DNA from: CAZEGV01 sp964511645
GTDB lineage: Bacteria > Bacteroidota > Bacteroidia > Cytophagales > JAAEPT01
Length of the DNA stretch: 13,151 nucleotides
NCBI GenBank assembly: GCA_964511645.1
Contig: CAZEGV010000064.1
Coordinates: 1-13,151 of the forward strand
Direction: 5' to 3'
The translations under genes and the position numbers were made by a program. Of this stretch, positions 1 to 7,458 are shown in pieces; the first letter of the stretch is position 1; each line of letters begins with the position of its first letter. The notes beneath the pieces were generated by a model. That model was not told the DNA's origin, did no database searches, and saw only the letters and a program-made list of their open reading frames with translations.

Positions 1-834
1 TTTTTCTTGTATATCGCTTAGGTTTTCTGCCAATGTATTGGTGTGTATAATATTAGGAGCTTCTACACCGTGCAATATCATATTCATAATACCAATAATG
101 TACGCCAGCGATTTTTTCTCTTTTCCGTAAAAGGTTTTCTTTTGTAAAGTTTCTACATCAGACGTTGATAATCCTTTTTTATTCAAATAATCAAAAGCTT
201 CTACCAAGAATCCCGCAGAACCTACCGCACCGTCATAAATGGTTTCTCCAATTTGGGGTGCAACTACTTTTACTATGGTTTTAATCAATGGGCGAGGGGT
301 GTAATATTCACCACCATTACGCCCTGCATTCCCCATGTTTTTAATTTTACCCTCATACAAATGGCTCATTTCAAGCTGTTCTGCGTGGGTTCTAAATCGG
401 AGTTCATCAATTAGGCTTACTACTTCTCGCAAATTGTAACCGCTTTGTATTCGGTTTTTTAATTCACTAAAAATTTCACCAATTTTGTATTCAATAGTAT
501 TGGCACTGGTAGCGTTTGCTTTAAACTTTTTGAGATAAGGAAATAACTCATTGTTTACAAAATCCAATAAATCATCACCTGTTAAGGCATTGTGGTCAAT
601 TTTCCCTTCAGCTAATTTAGGAGTAGCCCAAACTGTCCAATGGAATTTTTTGTCAATTATTCTTTCATAAGATTTTCCAGAAAGTTCAGCGGCAGTTTGT
701 TTGTCTTTTTCTAAATCATCTAAATATTTCAAGAATAACACCCAAGATGTTTGCTCTACGTAATCTAATTCACTTCCACAACCTGCGTCTTTGTGCAGTA
801 TGTCATCTATGTTTTTAAAAGTTTGTTCAAACAT
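1..834 (-). CDS. hsdM: Type I restriction-modification system DNA methyltransferase subunit HsdM (partial, 3' end outside window)
   Basis: N6-adenine DNA methyltransferase subunit of a type I restriction-modification system; with HsdS it would modify a split target site, and with HsdR form the restriction complex. The frame is open for 278 codons from the ATG at 834-832 to the window edge. Residues 1 to about 140 look like the HsdM N-terminal helical domain, with motifs such as WVLFLKYLDDLE near residue 31. The methylase domain follows, with GGEYYTPR (174-181) and the SAM-binding motif I in the form DGAVGSAGFL (201-210) instead of the commoner DPACGTGGFL. A stretch reading GIMNMILHGVEAPNIIH near the edge is typical of HsdM. 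The catalytic NPPF motif should lie just outside. No hsdS or hsdR lies upstream, so they are expected beyond the left edge. A TAnnTTTG-like element (TACATTTG, 950-943) sits about 110 bases upstream, without a clear -33 partner. Family call is secure; function is untested. Confidence 0.95.
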   Translation of the reverse strand, partial: MFEQTFKNIDDILHKDAGCGSELDYVEQTSWVLFLKYLDDLEKDKQTAAELSGKSYERIIDKKFHWTVWATPKLAEGKIDHNALTGDDLLDFVNNELFPYLKKFKANATSANTIEYKIGEIFSELKNRIQSGYNLREVVSLIDELRFRTHAEQLEMSHLYEGKIKNMGNAGRNGGEYYTPRPLIKTIVKVVAPQIGETIYDGAVGSAGFLVEAFDYLNKKGLSTSDVETLQKKTFYGKEKKSLAYIIGIMNMILHGVEAPNIIHTNTLAENLSDIQEK

Positions 835-1032
835 TGGTATTAATCTTTTTTGTTGGAGATAATAAACCTTTTTACATTTGGTACTCCTTTTATTCTATCT
901 ATCTTTTGTCAAGATTTGAGTTTGTAAGTTAACGATTTAGTCCAAATGTATTGTCCTTTGTTATAAAATATGTGCTGGTAGTGAGTATTGAAAAAATATT
1001 GTTTATACAGTAAATTGTTTTTAACATCTGTA

Positions 1033-1596
1033 TTAATCTTCCTCTGCTGCTAAGCACAAATCGGCATACCAATCCTTCCCGTACTTTCTAATAAGTGGGT
1101 CTTTTAAAAATTTGTAAACAGGAACTTTAAGTTTTTCTCCAAGTGTACAAGCATCGGCACAAATCTCCCAGTAATCGTAATTAATGGCTTCCCCTATGCT
1201 TAATTTCATAGTACGGATAGGGTAGAGGTGGCATGAGATAGGCTTGTGATAAGTTGTTTTACCATCGAGATATGCTTGTTCTATACCACACTTGAGCGTA
1301 CCATCAAAATCATGAAAAACATAAGCACATTCTTTGTCATCTATGAGTGGTGTACTATAGTCATCTTCATAATCGACAATGTGCTTGCCTAATACTTCTA
1401 TTGCATCTTTCCCTGCTTCGGTGAGGTAGGGTCTTACTAGTGGATATATTTCATCTAGTATTTTTGTTTCTTCCTCTTCAAGAGGAGCTCCTAAGTCCCC
1501 TTCTACGCAACACGCCCCTTTACATTTGTTAAGGTCACAAACAAACTGTTTGCTAAATACTTCATCGCTTACGAGTATGTCTTTTACTTGTTTCAT
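1033..1596 (-). CDS. DUF3109 / YkgJ-like cysteine-cluster protein
   Basis: A soluble 187-residue protein of the DUF3109 family, related to YkgJ-type proteins thought to bind zinc or an iron-sulphur cluster; the biochemical role is unknown. The cysteines fit the family: C20-x4-C25-x3-C29-C30 at the N-terminus, then C90, C103, C122 within the conserved CHLYP motif (122-126), and C146-x3-C150. There is no signal peptide or membrane segment, so it should be cytoplasmic. The ATG at 1596-1594 overlaps the TGA of the upstream gene (ATGA), which supports this start and implies translational coupling. It is the last gene of an operon after an ABC-F ATPase and a TIGR02117 protein. No strong terminator was seen downstream. 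Family assignment is from motifs and is fairly sure. Confidence 0.88.
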   Translation of the reverse strand: MKQVKDILVSDEVFSKQFVCDLNKCKGACCVEGDLGAPLEEEETKILDEIYPLVRPYLTEAGKDAIEVLGKHIVDYEDDYSTPLIDDKECAYVFHDFDGTLKCGIEQAYLDGKTTYHKPISCHLYPIRTMKLSIGEAINYDYWEICADACTLGEKLKVPVYKFLKDPLIRKYGKDWYADLCLAAEED

Positions 1597-2258
1597 TTGT
1601 ATAGGTTGAATATAGCTTTGTCAAAAGGAGTCCATAAACAAGCTTTTTGTTCGCAGGATTTTAAGGCTGAGTTAGCCCAAGCATTACAGGTATAAAAAAT
1701 ATTGTATTTTCCTTTGGCTTCATAAAAAGCGTCATTTTCACCGTAATTAGCATCAGTTTTGATGAAAATAGCTTTTTTGTTTTTATTCTTTAGTGTATTG
1801 TTAATGTACTTAACAAGTAATTTGTACTGTCTTGTACTGATTTTGATTTCTTTACAAGAGTCACTGGTTTTTATTGTATCGTAATAAGTGATATGTACCG
1901 CTGAACTACCGAGAGCAAATGCTGCTTTAAAGGCAGTTTTAAAACTTAGGTCAGCCCAAGTAGGCGTGTTGAGGTAAAATCCTTTGTCTCCCCAGCCAAT
2001 GGCGGTATAGGTCATTCCTTTTTTCTGAGAAGAGGTATTGTTAGTATTAAAAGTATCTTCCCAATTGATGTCTTCAGTAATACTAGGCACTACAATGTCG
2101 GTATGTACTCCATTTGTGAGGATATAAATAGAGACTTCTTCTCTATCTTTTACGGCTGATGTATTGATACGAGCCCCAAAAAAGATAAGTAACAAGTAAA
2201 ACACAATAAATAAGAGAATAGAGATAAACACAGCACGTAAAATTTTTAATAGGTTCAT
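1593..2258 (-). CDS. TIGR02117 / DUF2459 family membrane-anchored protein
   Basis: A 221-residue protein of unknown function. It has one N-terminal hydrophobic helix (about residues 8-28), so it is probably anchored in the inner membrane with the rest in the periplasm. Family motifs are NGVHTDIVVP (49-58), GWGDKGFY (88-95), NTPTWADL (97-104) and, near the C-terminus, TCNAW (190-194). The His of the first motif and the Cys of the last could form a catalytic pair (see findings). A longer frame begins at 2300 inside the ABC-F gene, but the extra 14 residues are polar and precede the membrane helix. The ATG at 2258-2256 overlaps the ABC-F TGA in an ATGA, so it is preferred here. The downstream gene starts in a second ATGA. 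The family is known from sequence only; a name linking it to urease regions is positional, and no urease genes are seen here. Confidence 0.85.
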   Translation of the reverse strand: MNLLKILRAVFISILLFIVFYLLLIFFGARINTSAVKDREEVSIYILTNGVHTDIVVPSITEDINWEDTFNTNNTSSQKKGMTYTAIGWGDKGFYLNTPTWADLSFKTAFKAAFALGSSAVHITYYDTIKTSDSCKEIKISTRQYKLLVKYINNTLKNKNKKAIFIKTDANYGENDAFYEAKGKYNIFYTCNAWANSALKSCEQKACLWTPFDKAIFNLYK

Positions 2259-4171
2259 ACAGATTCTATTTGATCTATTTTTAGGGCGACAGCCTCCCAT
2301 TCTTTTTCTGTCTTAGCTAAAGCTTCTTTTTGATTCTTGAGTATCGCTGTTTGTTTTTGTAATGCTTCGCTATCGTTGTATACTTCAGGCTTTGCTAACT
2401 CGCTATTAGAGTCTAATATTTGTTTTTCTAAAGTTTCAACGTCTTTTTCAGCCTTACTCAATGAGTTCTTGAGCTTTTTTGTTTCTTTTTCTGACTGTTT
2501 GAAATTGTTGTCGTTACGAGGTTTTGTGTTTTCTTTTTTTATTTTTTTTTCTGATGGACTATTTTGTATCTTTCTTTTTTGCATCCAGTGCATAAACTCG
2601 TCATAGCTACCAGGGTATTCTTTGAGCTCATGATTTTCTATGAACCAAATCTTGTTGGCTACGCTTTTGATGAAATGCCTATCGTGAGATACTGTAATAA
2701 AAGTACCTTGATAGTCTACTAAGGCTTTGATAAGAGAACCAACAGATTTTATATCAAGGTGATTGGTAGGTTCATCTAATAACAAGAAGTTTGCTCCTTC
2801 TATAAGTGTTTTGGCTAGGGCTACACGAGATTTCTCCCCCCCAGATAAGACGCTTATTTTTTTGTCTACATCATCATTGGTGAATAAGAATGCACCAAGT
2901 AAACTTCTTAGCTCTAACTCTGTTTTATTGCTTCCACTAATGTATGATAACTCTTCTAGTAGAGAGCTTTTGAGGTTAAGTGCTTCTAGTTGATGTTGAG
3001 CAAAAAATCCTTTGTGTACATTATGACCTACTTCTACTGTTCCGTCATCAGGTGATTCCTCTTCAGAGACCATACGGAGTAAAGTAGATTTCCCTTTCCC
3101 ATTAGCCCCGATTAAGGCAATTTTATCCCCGTTTTTGATAACGCCCTCCGAAGGTGTAAAGATAAGATTGTCTCCGTAAGACTTTGTAATGTTATTCAGT
3201 TGGCAAATTACTTTTCCCGCTTGTTTTTTTACATCAAACCTAAACTTCATTACGGCAGCATCTTGTGCTGTGTCTTCGAGTCGATCTAGTTTGTTTAGTG
3301 TTTTGAGCCTAGACTGGGCTTGTTTTGCTTTGGTAGCTTTTGCCTTAAATTTTGTGATAAATGCCTCTGTTTCTTGTATTTTCTTTTGCTGGTTTACATA
3401 GGCATTGTGTTGTATCTCCTCACGTAATACTTTTTCTTCTAAGTAAAAGCTATAATTCCCACTATACTGATTAAACATTTGGTGGGCAATTTCTACTATT
3501 TTAGTAATACAGTTATCAAGAAAATACCTGTCGTGAGAGACAATGATGATTGCACCGTCATAATTTTTGATGTATTTTTCTAGCCATTCTATAGAGGGTA
3601 AGTCAAGGTGATTGGTAGGTTCATCCAAAAGTAAAAGAGAAGGTTTTGCCAAAAGAATCTTGGCTAACATTACTCGCATACGCCATCCACCACTAAATTC
3701 GCTAAGAGGTACAGTTAATTGGGCTGTTTTGAAACCTAACCCCTCTAGTATTTCTTCGGCTTGAGATTGGTGAGTATAACCATCTAAGGCTTCAAATTTT
3801 TCTTGTTTGTCAGTAAGTGAAGTTACTAATTCGTCAGTATATTCAGTTTCTAGTTTTTTTAGGATATCATCAATCTCATGTTTTAGCTTTTGAGCTTCTT
3901 CAAAGGCTTCTAGAGTAACATCAAGAATTGTTTTTTCGCTTTCGTATGACAGTAAATCTTGGTTAAGATAGCCAATTGTACAGTCTTTACTCTTATTGAT
4001 TGTTCCTTCAGAAGGTGGGTAATCTCCAGTAATTAAACGTAAAAAAGTTGTTTTCCCTGTTCCGTTGGCACCAATTAATCCAATTTTATCATTTGGTTTT
4101 ATATGAATAGAGGCATCCTCATAAAGCACTCGGTCTCCAATAAGGTAGGAAAGATTATTAATAGAAATCAT
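2255..4171 (-). CDS. ABC-F family ATPase with C-terminal coiled coil
   Basis: A 638-residue protein with two ABC domains and no membrane segments, as in ABC-F proteins, which act on ribosomes (translation factors or antibiotic-protection proteins) rather than as transporters. Domain 1: Walker A GANGTGKT (34-41), signature FSGGWRMR (159-166), Walker B with DEPTNHLD (183-190, catalytic E184), switch His H213. The linker (about 240-320) is charged and helical, as expected for the P-site tRNA interaction motif. Domain 2: Walker A GANGKGKS (355-362), signature LSGGEKS (442-448), DEPTNHLD (466-473, E467). A Lys/Glu-rich tail (about 540-638) matches the coiled coil of Uup/YheS-type members. The SGGWRMR signature resembles YheS. 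It is the first gene of a three-gene operon. The start lies 15 bases beyond the pdhB terminator and no clear promoter was found between, so some readthrough from pdhB is possible. Family is certain; subgroup is not. Confidence 0.95.
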   Translation of the reverse strand: MISINNLSYLIGDRVLYEDASIHIKPNDKIGLIGANGTGKTTFLRLITGDYPPSEGTINKSKDCTIGYLNQDLLSYESEKTILDVTLEAFEEAQKLKHEIDDILKKLETEYTDELVTSLTDKQEKFEALDGYTHQSQAEEILEGLGFKTAQLTVPLSEFSGGWRMRVMLAKILLAKPSLLLLDEPTNHLDLPSIEWLEKYIKNYDGAIIIVSHDRYFLDNCITKIVEIAHQMFNQYSGNYSFYLEEKVLREEIQHNAYVNQQKKIQETEAFITKFKAKATKAKQAQSRLKTLNKLDRLEDTAQDAAVMKFRFDVKKQAGKVICQLNNITKSYGDNLIFTPSEGVIKNGDKIALIGANGKGKSTLLRMVSEEESPDDGTVEVGHNVHKGFFAQHQLEALNLKSSLLEELSYISGSNKTELELRSLLGAFLFTNDDVDKKISVLSGGEKSRVALAKTLIEGANFLLLDEPTNHLDIKSVGSLIKALVDYQGTFITVSHDRHFIKSVANKIWFIENHELKEYPGSYDEFMHWMQKRKIQNSPSEKKIKKENTKPRNDNNFKQSEKETKKLKNSLSKAEKDVETLEKQILDSNSELAKPEVYNDSEALQKQTAILKNQKEALAKTEKEWEAVALKIDQIESV

Positions 4172-4185
4172 ATATTGGTATAAAC

Positions 4186-4221
4186 AAAAAAGCCGATAGA
4201 GAAAACTCCATCGGCTTTTTT
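4186..4221 (-). terminator. Intrinsic terminator after pdhB
   Basis: Perfect 12-base-pair stem (4186-4197 with 4210-4221; arm AAAAAAGCCGAT) around a 12-base loop. Read leftwards, it ends in a run of T after the GC-containing stem, 12 bases after the pdhB stop codon. It separates pdhB from the ABC-F operon, although both read in the same direction. Confidence 0.85.
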
Positions 4222-4233
4222 ATTTGTTTTTTT

Positions 4234-5211
4234 TTATTTGTATAAAACAGCTTTACAAGCCTCTAATGAACGCTTTACGTTAGGAAGAATTTCTTCGATT
4301 AATGTAGGTGCGTATGGAAGAGGAACATCTAAATTGTTGATTTTGTACACTGGTGCATCTAAGTAATCAAATGCATATTTCTGTACTTGATAAGCAATTT
4401 CGGAAGCAATTGAGGCTAGTGGCCAAGCCTCTTCTATTACAACAAGTCTATTGGTTTTCTTTACAGAATTAATGATAGTATCATAATCAATAGGTCTTAC
4501 ACTACGTAAGTCGATTACTTCTGCCGAATGACCTTCTTTTTCTAGCTGAATAGCTACTTCGTTGGCTACTTTCATCATTTTACCAAAAGAAACAAGAGTA
4601 ATGTCATTTCCTTCTTTTACTACATTAGCTATGCCAATAGGAAGTAGGTATTCACTTTCAGGTACTTCACCTTTGTCACCATACATCAACTCCGACTCCA
4701 TAAATATAACGGGATCATTATCTCTGATAGATGCTTTTAATAAACCTTTTGCATCATAAGGATTGGAAGGGATTACTACCTTTAGTCCTGGGCAGTTTGC
4801 GTACCAGTTTTCGAAATTTTGAGAATGTTGAGAACTTAATTGTCCTGCATTACCTGTAGCCCCTCTAAAAACGATAGGGACACTGTATTGCCCACCAGTC
4901 ATAGATTTTATTTTGGCAGCACTATTGATGATTTGATCAATAGCTACTAAAGAAAAGTTAAAAGTCATGAACTCGATTATTGGACGCAAACCGTTCATTG
5001 CTGCACCGATGCCGATACCAGTAAAGCCTAGCTCAGCAATAGGTGTGTCTATTACTCGTTTAGCACCAAATTCATCAAGCATCCCTAAACTTACTTTGTA
5101 AGCTCCGTTGTAACCTGCTACTTCTTCACCCATTAAGAAGATGTTTTCATCTCTTCTCATTTCTTCTGACATTGCTTCTCTCAAAGCTTCTCTGAATTGT
5201 ATTTGCCTCAT
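4234..5211 (-). CDS. pdhB: Pyruvate dehydrogenase E1 component, beta subunit
   Basis: Beta subunit of the thiamine-diphosphate-dependent E1 of pyruvate dehydrogenase, which with the alpha subunit decarboxylates pyruvate and passes the acetyl group to E2 on the way to acetyl-CoA; cytoplasmic. The 325-residue length is normal for a separate beta subunit. Visible family motifs include GEEV (28-31), DTPIAELGFTGIGIG (55-69), where E60 matches the glutamate that activates the thiamine ring, and SSQHSQ (126-131), with H129 matching the conserved active-site histidine region. The transketolase C-terminal domain follows (about 200-320). No alpha-subunit or E2 gene is adjacent, so the complex is encoded at more than one place. 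A branched-chain 2-oxo acid E1 beta is the alternative, but the sequence reads as the pyruvate type. Start: the first ATG, 28 bases from a promoter-like element. Confidence 0.93.
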   Translation of the reverse strand: MRQIQFREALREAMSEEMRRDENIFLMGEEVAGYNGAYKVSLGMLDEFGAKRVIDTPIAELGFTGIGIGAAMNGLRPIIEFMTFNFSLVAIDQIINSAAKIKSMTGGQYSVPIVFRGATGNAGQLSSQHSQNFENWYANCPGLKVVIPSNPYDAKGLLKASIRDNDPVIFMESELMYGDKGEVPESEYLLPIGIANVVKEGNDITLVSFGKMMKVANEVAIQLEKEGHSAEVIDLRSVRPIDYDTIINSVKKTNRLVVIEEAWPLASIASEIAYQVQKYAFDYLDAPVYKINNLDVPLPYAPTLIEEILPNVKRSLEACKAVLYK

Positions 5212-5238
5212 AAGTTTATCTCTGTTCTCTTACTGCTA

Positions 5239-5270
5239 CAATATTATACATTAGTATCGAATAATACAAA
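5239..5270 (-). promoter_or_regulatory. Putative Bacteroidota-type promoter of pdhB
   Basis: Read leftwards: TTTG (5270-5267), 20 bases, then TAATATTG (5246-5239), one mismatch from TAnnTTTG. The predicted start point is about 20 bases ahead of the pdhB ATG. The -33 element overlaps the outer A/T pairs of the terminator of the preceding gene. Confidence 0.45.
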
Positions 5271-5307
5271 AAAAAATAGTCGCGTAATGCACACGACTAT
5301 TTTTTTT
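5269..5307 (-). terminator. Intrinsic terminator after the TPR/OmpA-like lipoprotein gene
   Basis: Perfect 14-base-pair stem (5269-5282 with 5294-5307) with an 11-base loop; the core is TAGTCG/CGACTA flanked by eight A/T pairs. It begins 17 bases past the stop codon of the leftward gene ending at 5325. The A/T-rich outer stem makes it usable in either direction, but only the leftward gene needs it. Confidence 0.85.
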
Positions 5308-5324
5308 GATGTCGAGACTTAAAA

Positions 5325-7121
5325 TTATTTTAATGATTCAATGAATTGAGCATTTTCCCAATATTTTTTGAATTCTAAGTCTTTAATAGCTTTATCTCTT
5401 AAGTTACCATCTAATTTTACAGCCTCTTTTAGGTTGTTTACTATTAGTGTTTCATTCCCTTTTCTAGCACCTACAATTGCATTTGCATAATGAGCTAAAG
5501 CATTTTTCTTATTTACATAAATAGCTGCTTCTAAAGCTTGTTGAGCATTAGAGTAGTCTTTAGATAATAAATAAGCTAATCCAAGGTTGTATAATGCTTC
5601 GTCATTGTTATCGTTAGCACCTTTAAGTAAAGTAATCGCTCTGTTATAATTTCCGTTACGTACTTCTATAGAACCTCTACCAGCGTTTAAGCCTTTTAAT
5701 ACCTCTGAGTTAGCACCTGATGCATTAGCAGCACGCTCGTAAGTGGACATTGCTGTTTTTCTGTCTCCAAGTAATAATTGAGTAGCAGCTAAATTGTTTA
5801 ACGTGATAGCGTTAGCGTCTTTGTTTACAGCAATTTCACTTTGAGCTTTTGCTTTTTCTACGATAGCTTTTTTTGCTGTAGCATTAGTCGCTTTTTTAGC
5901 GTCTTGCAAGTAGATGGCAGCTAAGTTGTTGTGAGCTTGCCATGTAGCGTGTTTATCTGCAACGGCTTTGTATATTGCTTTTTTCTCATCACTAAGTGGC
6001 GTAAGAGTTGCGGCATACATTAACTCTTCGTTAGAAAGAGTATCTATTTTAGCAGTTCCTTTAATGATAGAGTTAGCTAAGATGTTGATTTCGGCATTGG
6101 TTTTCTTTTTCTTAACACTCAATATTCGAGTTTTAGAATATCTTAAAGTAGGGTAAACCTCGCTAGTTAAAGTGTTGTAGTAAGATTTTTTTGACAAAGT
6201 TTTTTCTTTGTCTCTATAAGAACCACTACCAGATACGATTGATTTGATGTCACCTTTGTTTTCATCAGAAAGAGAAGAATTAGCATCTACTAGAGATAAA
6301 AACTGATCCCATTTCTGAAAAATAGCTATAGTCTCAAACTTAATTGAGTCAGCTAAATTTTTGTAATCATAGGACTTCATTTTAGAATAATAGAAGTTCT
6401 TGATTACTTTAGCACGATCCTCAGCAAGCTTAGAGTTTACGCTTTCAAGTCCTTCTGGTGAATGACTACCAGTGATAGTTACAGTTCTTGTTACGTTTTT
6501 AGCAGCGATAAAAGCATTTAACTCTTGACCGGAATTACCTTTTACCTCTGAGCTAGTTAGCTTTGCACTCCCTTTTTTGAATTGGAAAGAAACATTTGTA
6601 GGAATTAATTCTTCTTTGTTGTTGTAACCATGGTCAGCAAGGCTAATGTCATAAGCATAAGCAACTGATCGAGAAGTAGTAATGACACCATCAGCAATTT
6701 TTAACTCTTCAGTTTCTTTATATTTAGTTTTAGCTAGGTTAGATGCCACCCCTTTTATTTTAAGTTCACCAGTTTCCATAGCGTCTTCGTAAAACATACT
6801 GAAACTTTGCTTTTTGTTAGGTTGCTCTATTTTTTGATTAGGAAATTCCACATCTGAAAACTCAAATTGATCTAACTCTTGAGTAGGATCACCATAAGCA
6901 TACTTAGTCTTGATGGTATAAATTTTATTCTTCTTAAGTAGTTTTACAGGTAGAACTGCACTTACTTCAAATTTAACAGAGTCACCATGTAGCTCTAAAG
7001 GAGAAGGTGTCACTGTTAATTCTTGTTGCTCAGCAAGTTTAACCATTTGCTTTAAAGAGCAAGCGTAAAAGGCTAAAGTTGCCAATATAAGTAATCCGAT
7101 TTTTTTGAAAGTAGCTATCAT
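5325..7121 (-). CDS. TPR lipoprotein with a degenerate OmpA-like domain
   Basis: A 598-residue envelope protein, probably a lipoprotein: a hydrophobic signal (residues 8-20) ends in FYAC with C21 as the likely lipidated cysteine (the lipobox is loose). Residues about 35-160 look like beta-rich repeats. Residues about 175-245 resemble an OmpA C-terminal domain: TNVSFQFKKGSAKL (175-188), GSHSPEG (218-224), then LAEDRAKVI (232-240). The Asp that binds diaminopimelate in OmpA domains is Ser here (S221), while the Arg (R236) is kept. A helical region follows, and residues about 390-598 are TPRs, with NNLAA and YNLGLAYLL helices. Similar proteins are, from memory, common in Cytophagia, without an established function. 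It is transcribed divergently from the PspC-domain gene and has its own terminator, so it seems monocistronic. A scaffold role at the outer membrane is inference. Confidence 0.85.
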   Translation of the reverse strand: MIATFKKIGLLILATLAFYACSLKQMVKLAEQQELTVTPSPLELHGDSVKFEVSAVLPVKLLKKNKIYTIKTKYAYGDPTQELDQFEFSDVEFPNQKIEQPNKKQSFSMFYEDAMETGELKIKGVASNLAKTKYKETEELKIADGVITTSRSVAYAYDISLADHGYNNKEELIPTNVSFQFKKGSAKLTSSEVKGNSGQELNAFIAAKNVTRTVTITGSHSPEGLESVNSKLAEDRAKVIKNFYYSKMKSYDYKNLADSIKFETIAIFQKWDQFLSLVDANSSLSDENKGDIKSIVSGSGSYRDKEKTLSKKSYYNTLTSEVYPTLRYSKTRILSVKKKKTNAEINILANSIIKGTAKIDTLSNEELMYAATLTPLSDEKKAIYKAVADKHATWQAHNNLAAIYLQDAKKATNATAKKAIVEKAKAQSEIAVNKDANAITLNNLAATQLLLGDRKTAMSTYERAANASGANSEVLKGLNAGRGSIEVRNGNYNRAITLLKGANDNNDEALYNLGLAYLLSKDYSNAQQALEAAIYVNKKNALAHYANAIVGARKGNETLIVNNLKEAVKLDGNLRDKAIKDLEFKKYWENAQFIESLK

Positions 7122-7230
7122 TTTTTCTTCTCTATCGTTTAAAAGTTATTTATTCAATTGCGAATTTATTGTAATATTGTTATTATTGCTATTATTCTCG
7201 TAACTTTATTTTAAAATAATCGTTATTATT

Positions 7231-7458
7231 ATGTTAATCATCCAACAAGTGCGTGATTTCTTCGAGATAAACATCTTTGGTGTTTGTCATAGGATAGGGG
7301 AGAAACTAGGTGTTTCTACCGCTAGTGTGCGATTATTCTTTATATATATGTCGTTTATTACTCATGGATCTCCAGTTTATATCTATTTGGTTTTTGCATT
7401 TACGATGAATACTCGTAAGTTTTTGCGTAAGCGGTTTGAAGTATTTAAAAGTTTTTAA
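7231..7458 (+). CDS. Small PspC-domain membrane protein
   Basis: A 75-residue protein that is essentially one PspC domain. It shows FGVCHRIGEKLGVS (16-29), the paired positions of the GVCaGLaeyfgi motif, then VRLFF (33-37) and a hydrophobic stretch (about 35-58) ending in AFTMN, as in the single-domain Bacteroidota versions. PspC of the phage-shock system senses membrane stress in Proteobacteria; in Bacteroidota the short proteins have no settled role. It should be an inner-membrane protein with a basic C-terminal tail (RKFLRKRFE). It stands alone, divergent from the TPR/OmpA-like lipoprotein gene with 109 bases between. A TAATATTG element at 7172-7179 might be its -7 region, without a clear -33. 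No obvious terminator follows. Confidence 0.75.
   Translation: MLIIQQVRDFFEINIFGVCHRIGEKLGVSTASVRLFFIYMSFITHGSPVYIYLVFAFTMNTRKFLRKRFEVFKSF

Noticed and set aside
873..880. Plus-strand TACATTTG as a rightward promoter
   Set aside because: No plus-strand gene follows and no TTTG lies at the right distance upstream.
2259..2300. N-terminal extension of the TIGR02117 protein to an ATG at 2300
   Set aside because: The extra 14 residues are polar, precede the membrane helix and lie inside the ABC-F gene, whereas the ATG at 2258 sits in an ATGA overlap matched by the next junction.
2337..3401. Plus-strand frames opposite the ABC-F gene
   Set aside because: Ser/Phe/Leu-rich translations typical of antisense to a Lys/Glu-rich gene; the minus-strand frame has complete ABC-F motifs.
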